From the NCBI GenBank assembly GCA_903879825.1, contig CAIRND010000476.1, forward strand, positions 1 through 10,067: 10,067 nt of DNA. The letters run 5' to 3'. The notes beneath the pieces are model-generated. The model worked only from the letters and a program-made list of their open reading frames with translations. It was not told the origin of the DNA and did not search any database. A program made the translations under genes and the position numbers. Positions 1-5,544 of this stretch are shown here, piece by piece. The stretch is from an uncultured Geobacteraceae bacterium (GTDB taxonomy: Bacteria; Desulfobacterota; Desulfuromonadia; Geobacterales; Pseudopelobacteraceae). Every line of letters starts with the position of its first letter. Position 1 is the first letter of the stretch.

Positions 1-48
1 AAATCACAATGATACAAAAATTATCACTCTGACCAAAAAGGACTACGT

Positions 49-840
49 ATGAAATCACTCTACACATTTGATCAGCTCGTAAATATCATGCGAAAGCTAC
101 GTGCGCCGGGCGGTTGCCCCTGGGACGCGGAACAGACCCATGAGAGCCTTACCCGCTATCTACTTGAGGAAACCTATGAAGTCATAGAAGCTATTGATGA
201 AAAATCTCCTCAGCATCTGAAAGAGGAGCTGGGAGATTTACTTCTGCAACCTGTTTTTCACGCTGCAATTGCCGAGGAGTCTGGTGAATTTACCATTGAC
301 GATATAATCAGCACACTGTGTGACAAGTTGATTCGCCGACATCCACATGTTTTTGGCGATGTTGAGATAAAGGATAGCAATCAGCAGATCGAAAGCTGGG
401 AGAAAATAAAACGGCTGGAAAAGGGTGATGAGCGACCGTCAGCTCTTTCTGGTATTCCCGAGCACCTGCCGGCCCTCTTGAAAGCTCATAAAATCAGTGA
501 AAAAGCCTCGCGGGTCGGTTTTGACTGGGAACATGCCGATCAGGTTTTCGCAAAGGTCATGGAGGAACTGCATGAATTTGAAGAAGCATGGGCCGGCGGA
601 GATCCGACAAGAATGGAAGACGAGTTAGGTGATCTGCTGTTTGCCATTACAAATTTGGGGCGTTTTTTAAATCTGAATCCGGAAGAGGCCCTCCGTAAAA
701 CAATAACCCGCTTTCAAAAACGTTTTAGTTATGTAGAATCAGAGTTACTCAGTCAGGGAATGGCAATGCAAAATTCGACTCTTGAAGAAATGAACGAGTT
801 ATGGGAAATGGCAAAATCTATTGAGCGAATAAAAAAATAA
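49..840 (+). CDS. mazG: Nucleoside triphosphate pyrophosphohydrolase MazG
   Basis: MazG hydrolyses (d)NTPs to the monophosphate plus pyrophosphate in the cytoplasm. It is a house-cleaning enzyme, and in E. coli it also influences (p)ppGpp levels. The 263-residue product has the length of E. coli MazG and its tandem architecture. Repeat 1 carries the Mg-binding EExxE (E40, E41, E44) and ExxD (E60, D63). Repeat 2 carries EE (172-173), E176 and E192/D195. The conserved RRHPHVFGD lies at about 96-104 and GGCPWD at 21-26. The ATG at 49 is preceded by AAGGA (38-42) at 6-nt spacing. Only 48 bases lie upstream, so the promoter cannot be judged. The gene converges on murJ across a 312-bp gap. No clear intrinsic terminator follows it, unless the DnaA-box dyad at 885-907 acts as one, but that dyad lacks a following T-run. 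Confidence 0.96.
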   Translation: MKSLYTFDQLVNIMRKLRAPGGCPWDAEQTHESLTRYLLEETYEVIEAIDEKSPQHLKEELGDLLLQPVFHAAIAEESGEFTIDDIISTLCDKLIRRHPHVFGDVEIKDSNQQIESWEKIKRLEKGDERPSALSGIPEHLPALLKAHKISEKASRVGFDWEHADQVFAKVMEELHEFEEAWAGGDPTRMEDELGDLLFAITNLGRFLNLNPEEALRKTITRFQKRFSYVESELLSQGMAMQNSTLEEMNELWEMAKSIERIKK

Positions 841-884
841 TATTCAGCTTGCGCAATGTAACTGTTTTTACACGGTTGTTATTC

Positions 885-918
885 TTATCCACAAAAATTG
901 TGGATAACTTGTGGATAA
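885..918. promoter_or_regulatory. Cluster of three perfect DnaA boxes
   Basis: TTATCCACA, the strongest consensus DnaA box, occurs on the + strand at 885-893 and on the - strand at 899-907 and 910-918. The first two form a perfect inverted repeat with 10-bp arms (885-894 and 898-907) around an AAA spacer. The second and third are direct repeats of TTGTGGATAA offset by exactly 11 bp, about one helical turn. DnaA binding here is inferred from the consensus. The site could serve titration, local regulation or replication initiation. Genes near chromosomal origins (dnaA, dnaN, rpmH, parAB) are not seen in this window. Confidence 0.75.
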
Positions 919-932
919 TGATGTTAATGGCA

Positions 933-953
933 TGCAAAAGTGATATTTTTGCA
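933..953. repeat. Inverted repeat, 7-bp arms
   Basis: TGCAAAA (933-939) and TTTTGCA (947-953) form a perfect inverted repeat with a 7-nt loop, just right of the DnaA-box cluster. It could be a small protein-binding site or chance in AT-rich DNA. No function can be assigned. Confidence 0.35.
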
Positions 954-1026
954 ACTGTTTTATCCGAATTGCTGTTTTTTTATACATACTGAATAGCGTA
1001 TGATTACAGCTAGTTATTGCAGTACC

Positions 1027-1048
1027 ACGTAAAAATAGGGATTTACGT
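1027..1048. repeat. Inverted repeat ACGTAAA/TTTACGT
   Basis: ACGTAAA (1027-1033) and TTTACGT (1042-1048) form a perfect dyad with 8 nt between the arms. On the minus strand it directly follows a TTGACA (1049-1054), so it would fill a promoter spacer as an operator would. The corresponding -10 is poor (TACGTG at 17 bp), so both promoter and operator are doubtful. Confidence 0.3.
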
Positions 1049-1098
1049 TGTCAAGCTCTTTTCTAGATAAAAACACTTTTTTTATTTGATGGAGTTTC

Positions 1099-1107
1099 TG
1101 TGAATAA
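1099..1107 (-). promoter_or_regulatory. Fourth DnaA box (TTATTCACA)
   Basis: TTATTCACA on the minus strand fits the general DnaA consensus TTATNCACA. It lies 181 bp right of the triple cluster in the same intergenic gap. An AT-rich stretch (about 1064-1090) lies to its left. A single such match is weak alone. It is reported because it shares the gap with three perfect boxes. Confidence 0.45.
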
Positions 1108-1152
1108 CCGTCCAGAGAATAACGGTTCGTAACCCTTTTAAATCAGCATCTT

Positions 1153-2721
1153 CTACACTTTCTTTAACTTTCTGCGCAGTAATGAGATTGCATCAAGTGC
1201 TTCTTCGGAACGTAATAATTTGACGGTCACCATATAAATTACACACCCGCAGAAAATAGAAACTCCGAGAACTGAACCTTTCAATATTTTATGTCCTGCC
1301 TGAGACCAGTCGATATATGAACAGCTATACCAGACCGCCGCCGCCATTGGAATCGATGCAAGAGTCGACTTCAATGCGGTCAGCATGACACCGTTTCCGC
1401 CAAAGGAACCAATTTTGCGCCGAAGAAGCCAGAGCAGCATCAGCATGTTACAAAACGCCGAGAGCGTAGTTGCAAGAGCTAATCCACCGTGTTTGAGGGG
1501 CCCCATCAATGCAAGACTCAAGCAAAGATTAATGACAAAGGTAATAAGCGCGGTATATACGGGTGTTTTTGTGTCCTTCAGTGCATAAAATACCGGTGCC
1601 AGAACGCGCGTTAATGCCACAAAAGAGAGCCCTGCCGAATAATAGAGCAACGCCGATGCGGAATTAACTACGGTGTTGTAATCAAAAGCCCCCCCCATAA
1701 AGATCAGGCTGAATATTGGTGTTGAACAGACTATCAAACCTGCCATAGCAGGAATGGTAATAAAAAGCATCAAGCGCAGACCAAAAGAGAGCGAACTTTT
1801 CATTCCGTCCATATCGCCTTCTGCAGCCTGTCTGCTCATAGATGGCAGGGCGGCCTGAGCAACCGACGCGGTAAAAATACCCTGGGGAAATTCGAACAGA
1901 CGCTGAGCGTAGTAGAGATATGACACGCTTCCCTGTGGAAGCAGTGAAGCGAGGATGGCGCTGACAGTTATATTCAGATAGTAAACGCCGACGCCGAAAA
2001 CGGACGGCAACATCAGCAGGGCAATTGTGCGAATTTCGGGTGAAGTGAAGTTGAAATTGAGTGCGAGCGGAAAGCCCTTACTCCAGAGTACCGGCAGCTG
2101 CAAAACGAGCTGAATACATCCGCCGATTAGAACCCCGACGGCCAAAGCAGTAATGGGAGCGTCGAAGAAGCCGCGCAGGCAGAGCGCAGCAAGAATCATG
2201 GATATATTGAGAAATACCGTCGATATAGCTGGCGTAAAAAAATGCCGCAACGTGTTGAGAATGCCCATGCAGAGTGCTACCAGGCTGATAAAAAAGATGT
2301 AGGGGAACATCAGACGGTTAAGCAGAACAGCTAGCTCAAATTTCCCCGGCTCGGCTTTGAAGCCGGGAAACATCAGGCCAACAATAACAGGTGAGAATAC
2401 AATTCCGGCCAGGGTAATACTAGCCATGACAATGGTAAGAAGGGTGAAGCAGGTATTAGCCAGCTCACGGGCTTTATCTTCTCCATGACGGGTGAGCGTA
2501 GTTGAAAAAGTTGGAACGAAAGCGGCGGTAAGAGCCCCCTCGGCAAAAAAACGCCGCAGCATGTTCGGAATCTGAAAGGCCGCGAAAAAAGCGTCCGTAG
2601 CCAGACCAGCACCGAATAGGCGCGACACCACCATATCCCGAACCATGCCCATGATACGTGACAGCATTGTGGCACTGCCTAGAACCCCCGCAGCCCGGGC
2701 TATATTCTTTTTTTCTGACAT
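1153..2721 (-). CDS. murJ: Lipid II flippase MurJ (MviN family)
   Basis: MurJ is the inner-membrane flippase that moves lipid II to the periplasmic face for peptidoglycan synthesis. The 522-residue product is close to E. coli MurJ (511 residues) and consists largely of hydrophobic segments, consistent with the 14-helix MOP fold. The N-terminal signature is intact: SRIMGMVRD with R22 and R28, TDAFFAAFQIPN at 42-53 and RRFFAEGAL at 56-64. These contain the arginine and acidic positions known to line the MurJ cavity. YYAQRLFEFPQG, mid-protein, matches the conserved TM8 region with its essential arginine. The ATG lies 12 bp after the thrC stop and no good Shine-Dalgarno sequence is seen (the upstream bases are C-rich), so translational coupling to thrC is likely. 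A G8 run (coding strand, 1689-1696) lies within the gene. The stop is TAG. No clear terminator follows. Confidence 0.96.
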   Translation of the reverse strand: MSEKKNIARAAGVLGSATMLSRIMGMVRDMVVSRLFGAGLATDAFFAAFQIPNMLRRFFAEGALTAAFVPTFSTTLTRHGEDKARELANTCFTLLTIVMASITLAGIVFSPVIVGLMFPGFKAEPGKFELAVLLNRLMFPYIFFISLVALCMGILNTLRHFFTPAISTVFLNISMILAALCLRGFFDAPITALAVGVLIGGCIQLVLQLPVLWSKGFPLALNFNFTSPEIRTIALLMLPSVFGVGVYYLNITVSAILASLLPQGSVSYLYYAQRLFEFPQGIFTASVAQAALPSMSRQAAEGDMDGMKSSLSFGLRLMLFITIPAMAGLIVCSTPIFSLIFMGGAFDYNTVVNSASALLYYSAGLSFVALTRVLAPVFYALKDTKTPVYTALITFVINLCLSLALMGPLKHGGLALATTLSAFCNMLMLLWLLRRKIGSFGGNGVMLTALKSTLASIPMAAAVWYSCSYIDWSQAGHKILKGSVLGVSIFCGCVIYMVTVKLLRSEEALDAISLLRRKLKKV

Positions 2722-2733
2722 AGGTCGGGGTGT

Positions 2734-4119
2734 TCAGCCTATGTTTGCAATAAAAAATTCGCGCACTTTGTCAATATCGGCATCCATAATTTCGCACCTG
2801 GTTGGTTTGCCATATAACTCTTTGACTGATTCAGGTGCCGGAACCGGGTAGCCAAGTGATTGTTCCACTGTTTCACTGAATTTTGCGGGATGTGCTGTTG
2901 CAAGACAGATTCGGGTGAAATCCGCTGGCAGCAGGTCAAGAGCAGCCTTAACGCCGACGGCAGAATGAGGATCAAGCAGGTAGCCGGTTTCTGCAAAAAA
3001 ATCACGAATCGTCTGAAGCGTCGCTAATTGATTAACTGAAGTAGAGCAGAAGTCATTCCGAACCTGGGTCATTTCAGCTGTTGTGCATGTGATACGACCA
3101 TGCTCCTTCAGTTCAGTAAACGCGCCGGTGACTTTGTCAGGGTTTTCAGCAAACAGGTGAAACAGATATCGCTCAAAATTTGATGCAATCTGGATATCCA
3201 TCGAAGGTGATACCGTAGAAACAACTCCGCCAAGCGAATAATCTGATTCATTGATAAAACGGGTCAGAATATTGTTTTCGTTGGTAGCCAGCAGCAGAGT
3301 CTCAACAGGCAGCCCCATTCGTTTTGCCACATAACCGGCAAAAATATCGCCAAAGTTTCCGGTAGGAACCGAGAAAGTAACCGGAGCGTCTGTTTCGTCA
3401 GTAACACGCAGCCACGCATAAAAATAATAAACCACCTGTGCCAACACCCGAGCCCAGTTGATTGAATTGACCGCACCAAGGGAATATTTTTCTTTAAATT
3501 CCAAATCTCCGAAAAGCTCTTTCACCATATCCTGACAATCATCAAAGGTACCACGCACCGCAATATTATGGACATTGGCATCAGTGACGGAGGTCATCTG
3601 CATCGCCTGAACGGCAGAGGTCTTGCCGTACGGATGCAGAATGAATATCGAAATGCCCTTTTTTCCGCGAACACCGTGGATAGCAGCGCTGCCGGTATCC
3701 CCCGAAGTAGCGCCGATAATGTTTAAAGTCTGTTTTCGCTCCGCAAGTATATATTCAAAAAGATTACCCAGAAACTGCAGCGCAACATCCTTAAACGCCA
3801 GAGTGACGCCGTGAAACAGTTCAAGTATGTAGACGCCATCCTTTTTAACCACGGGGGTGACTTCAGGATGTGAAAAAGTTGCGTACGAGCGGTTAATCAG
3901 CTCTTTCAGATCGCCGGCAGGAATATCATCGACATAACGGGAAATAACTTCAAAAGCAACTTCCTGATAACTGAGTTGCCGCCAGGATTCAAGCTGCTCT
4001 TGAGTAATGGTTGGATATGATTGCGGCAGAAGCAGACCTCCATCCGAGGCCAACCCCATCATGACGGCATCTTTAAATGAAATAGGCTGGATGCCACCAC
4101 GGGTACTGATATAGCGCAT
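2734..4119 (-). CDS. thrC: Threonine synthase
   Basis: ThrC is a PLP enzyme that converts O-phospho-L-homoserine to L-threonine plus phosphate, the last step of threonine biosynthesis. The 461-residue protein opens with the threonine synthase N-terminal domain (YISTRGG near residue 3, SDGGLLLP at 25-32). The PLP Schiff-base lysine is K110 in LAFKDVALQ, and the phosphate-binding loop SGDTGSA follows at 139-145. NSINWARVL, a conserved segment with a substrate-contacting asparagine, and PTGNFGDIFAGY, part of the PLP pocket, are both present. The long form resembles the E. coli and yeast ThrC group rather than the shorter plant-like group. The ATG has a strong GAGAGAGAGG Shine-Dalgarno sequence (4128-4137) at 8-nt spacing. 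murJ follows after 12 bp, so the two probably form an operon. This pairing has no obvious pathway logic. Confidence 0.97.
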   Translation of the reverse strand: MRYISTRGGIQPISFKDAVMMGLASDGGLLLPQSYPTITQEQLESWRQLSYQEVAFEVISRYVDDIPAGDLKELINRSYATFSHPEVTPVVKKDGVYILELFHGVTLAFKDVALQFLGNLFEYILAERKQTLNIIGATSGDTGSAAIHGVRGKKGISIFILHPYGKTSAVQAMQMTSVTDANVHNIAVRGTFDDCQDMVKELFGDLEFKEKYSLGAVNSINWARVLAQVVYYFYAWLRVTDETDAPVTFSVPTGNFGDIFAGYVAKRMGLPVETLLLATNENNILTRFINESDYSLGGVVSTVSPSMDIQIASNFERYLFHLFAENPDKVTGAFTELKEHGRITCTTAEMTQVRNDFCSTSVNQLATLQTIRDFFAETGYLLDPHSAVGVKAALDLLPADFTRICLATAHPAKFSETVEQSLGYPVPAPESVKELYGKPTRCEIMDADIDKVREFFIANIG

Positions 4120-4150
4120 GATAAAAACCTCTCTCTCGAAAATTCAGGGA

Positions 4151-4159
4151 ACTATAGCA
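4151..4159 (-). promoter_or_regulatory. Probable extended -10 promoter of thrC-murJ
   Basis: On the minus strand TGCTATAGT is an extended -10 element (TG-n-TATAGT, 5/6 to TATAAT). It lies about 32 bp upstream of the thrC ATG and just upstream of its Shine-Dalgarno sequence. No good -35 is present at 16-18 bp (the best is TTTCAT-like), which extended -10 promoters tolerate. The element lies between the end of the YdcF-like gene and thrC, where no terminator is visible, so read-through from that gene is also possible. Confidence 0.42.
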
Positions 4160-4185
4160 GATAGCAATTGAATATGAAAGAGGTG

Positions 4186-4800
4186 TCACCCACCCGAAAC
4201 GGTTGGCATTACACTCTCGCGAAGATCATTTGGTGCAAGGAGAAAAAACATCCGTAACATGCAGTATTTATAAAATTCCCGAAACAACAGCTGAAAACTG
4301 CCGCCGTGACTCCACCATGATTCCTTTAGGTTTATTGAATCAACGGGGTACGGGATAATAGTAATATCTTTAGGCAGAGAATTACGAAACAGAATGGAAG
4401 CACGTTTAAGGTGGTACCGTGAGGTGATCAATAGAACAGAGCGGACACCGCTGCGTACAATTACATCACGACCGAAAATTGAATTTTCAAGAGTGTTGCG
4501 AGAAGAATTTTCAAGTATGACTTTATTTGAAGAAGGGTCACCAGGTTTCTGATGATACAGGTCACTTTTCCTCACGGAGGGGTCTACTCCAACAAAAAAA
4601 AGATATTCGCCACGTTTCGCTCGAAAAAGCCGAACACCCTCTTCCACACGACCTTTACCGCCCGCCAGAACCACTATGGCTTCTGCTTTATGCGAATTTT
4701 GCCGATATGAAAAGGTTTTGTAGGTAAAATCAATAAAAAGGGCAGTAAGAACTACCAGTCCTATGATACCCAATGTGAAGAACGCCTTGATAATATTCAT
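4186..4800 (-). CDS. YdcF/ElyC-like DUF218 membrane-anchored protein
   Basis: This DUF218 (YdcF/SanA/ElyC superfamily) protein is 204 residues long from the chosen ATG. One hydrophobic N-terminal segment (about residues 3-25) should anchor it in the inner membrane, followed by an alpha/beta domain. Superfamily motifs are AIVVLAGGKGR near 40-51, SSRNTLENS at 99-107 (the conserved NTxEN) and LLITSRYHLKRA near 123-134. ElyC has been linked to envelope and undecaprenyl-phosphate homeostasis, but the biochemical activity of the family is not settled, so no reaction is assigned. The open frame runs upstream to a TTG at 4885-4887 inside rpmB on the opposite strand. That start would add a CCGCC-containing segment before the membrane helix and is rejected. 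ATG at 4798-4800 has a modest GGGA upstream. ATG at 4810-4812 (4 residues longer) is the alternative. The gene diverges from rpmB. Confidence 0.82.
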   Translation of the reverse strand: MNIIKAFFTLGIIGLVVLTALFIDFTYKTFSYRQNSHKAEAIVVLAGGKGRVEEGVRLFRAKRGEYLFFVGVDPSVRKSDLYHQKPGDPSSNKVILENSSRNTLENSIFGRDVIVRSGVRSVLLITSRYHLKRASILFRNSLPKDITIIPYPVDSINLKESWWSHGGSFQLLFREFYKYCMLRMFFLLAPNDLRESVMPTVSGG

Positions 4801-4819
4801 GCCCAGTCCCATATTTTGC

Positions 4820-4848
4820 TTGCAACAACCACAGCAGTCTGCTATAAA
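4820..4848 (+). promoter_or_regulatory. Sigma-70 promoter of rpmB
   Basis: TTGCAA (4820-4825, 4/6) and TATAAA (4843-4848, 5/6) are separated by exactly 17 bp. TG at 4840-4841 gives an extended -10. Transcription should begin near 4855, giving a leader of about 26 nt that contains the rpmB Shine-Dalgarno sequence. The promoter overlaps the 5' end of the divergent YdcF-like gene. Confidence 0.75.
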
Positions 4849-4880
4849 ATTTTTTTTAGAAATCAACGGAGGACAACAAT

Positions 4881-5075
4881 ATGTCAAGAAAATGCGAAAT
4901 TTGTGGAAAAGGCCCTAGCTTCGGAAATAATGTCAGTCACGCGAACAACAAGACCCGCACAGTTTGGTATCCGAACCTTCAAAAAATCAAAGCTGTCAAA
5001 AGCAACGGCAGCATATCTACCGTTAAGGTTTGTACCCGCTGTATCCGTTCAGGATTTGTAACGAAATCACTTTAG
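4881..5075 (+). CDS. rpmB: 50S ribosomal protein L28
   Basis: L28 is a small protein of the large ribosomal subunit. The 64-residue product matches the family: N-terminal SRKCEICGKGP, then FGNNVSHANNKT (the conserved S-H-x-N/A-x-x-x-x-R region with R26), and C-terminal VCTRCIRSG. It is the C+ form, with a complete zinc-ribbon quartet C5-x2-C8 and C51-x2-C54, so it should bind Zn. The ATG has a strong GGAGG (4868-4872) at 8-nt spacing. The gene is monocistronic, with its own promoter upstream and an intrinsic terminator 27 bp downstream. It is the only + strand gene between mazG and the right edge. Confidence 0.97.
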   Translation: MSRKCEICGKGPSFGNNVSHANNKTRTVWYPNLQKIKAVKSNGSISTVKVCTRCIRSGFVTKSL

Positions 5076-5102
5076 GCTAAACAAGATCAGTTTTGATCAC
5101 GT

Positions 5103-5133
5103 AGCCGCACCCTTCGGGGATGCGGCTTTTTTT
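5103..5133 (+). terminator. Intrinsic terminator of rpmB
   Basis: AGCCGCA (5103-5109) pairs with TGCGGCT (5121-5127). CCC and GGG extend the inner stem (one unpaired A) around a TTCG tetraloop, and a seven-T run follows (5127-5133). A smaller inverted repeat GATCA/TGATC (5085-5098) precedes it. The hairpin also lies after ridA on the other strand, but there it lacks a following T-run, so it should act mainly on rpmB. Confidence 0.92.
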
Positions 5134-5145
5134 CGTCGGTAACGT

Positions 5146-5544
5146 TTATAGACAGGCTACAATTTCTATCTCAAGCAATGCACCACGAGGCAGTGATTTA
5201 ACGGCAACAGTGGAGCGGGCGGGCTTATGCTTGGGGAAACAGGCACCGTACACTTCATTAACTACAGCAAAATCAGCCATATCTACCAAAAATATTGTTG
5301 TTTTCACCACATCATTAAAACCGATGCCTGCGGCCGACAGCACCGCACAAATATTTTTCATAACCTGTTCAGCTTGCAGCGCTACATAACCCGTCACCAT
5401 CTCGCCGGTTGCGGGGTCAAGAGGAATCTGACCAGAACAAAACAGCAAACCGCCGCATTTTACCGCCTGTGAGTATGGCCCGATTGCTGCGGGAGCCGTA
5501 TCCGTCGATAGAATTTCCAATTTATGTGCTTGATTCTGTATCAT
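5146..5544 (-). CDS. ridA: Reactive intermediate deaminase RidA (YjgF/YER057c/UK114)
   Basis: RidA hydrolyses reactive enamines and imines such as 2-aminoacrylate, formed by PLP-dependent serine/threonine dehydratases, and so protects PLP enzymes. The 132-residue product has the usual family length and landmarks: AIGPYSQAV (Y24), CSGQIPLDP at 36-44 and, near the C-terminus, PARSTVAVKSLPRGALLEIE. R110 is the substrate carboxylate-binding arginine (R105 in E. coli) and E125 matches E120, so the enzyme should be active. The ATG overlaps the rsh stop as ATGA (5541-5544), and AAAGGA lies just upstream inside rsh, so it is the distal gene of the rsh transcript and probably translationally coupled. 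Confidence 0.95.
   Translation of the reverse strand: MIQNQAHKLEILSTDTAPAAIGPYSQAVKCGGLLFCSGQIPLDPATGEMVTGYVALQAEQVMKNICAVLSAAGIGFNDVVKTTIFLVDMADFAVVNEVYGACFPKHKPARSTVAVKSLPRGALLEIEIVACL

Larger units (their letters stand above)
841..1152. other. Gene-free convergent intergenic region
   Basis: This 312-bp gap between the 3' ends of mazG and murJ has no credible coding sequence or RNA gene that I can recognise. It is AT-rich in its right half (a T-run near 1078-1085). It holds the DnaA-box cluster at 885-918, a fourth box at 1099-1107, and two short inverted repeats at 933-953 and 1027-1048. A partial DnaA-like match (TTATCCGAA, 7/9) lies at 960-968. No convincing promoter was found. A TTGACA occurs on the minus strand at 1049-1054, but its best -10 partners are poor. 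Confidence 0.7.

Noticed and set aside
885..907. DnaA-box palindrome as the mazG terminator
   Set aside because: The dyad is AT-rich with a 3-nt loop and no T-run after it. The exact 9-mer box identity explains it better.
4801..4887. N-terminal extension of the YdcF-like protein from a TTG at 4885-4887
   Set aside because: It would start inside rpmB on the opposite strand, across the rpmB Shine-Dalgarno sequence and promoter, and put an atypical cysteine-rich segment before the membrane helix. ATG at 4798-4800 gives a normal family N-terminus.
4816..5061. Alternative-frame open frame across rpmB
   Set aside because: It is a shadow of rpmB. The L28 frame has the promoter spacing, Shine-Dalgarno sequence, zinc-ribbon cysteines and terminator.
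5085..5098. GATCA/TGATC inverted repeat as a separate terminator or operator
   Set aside because: It has only a 5-bp stem and is followed by the much stronger rpmB terminator. No independent role is supportable.
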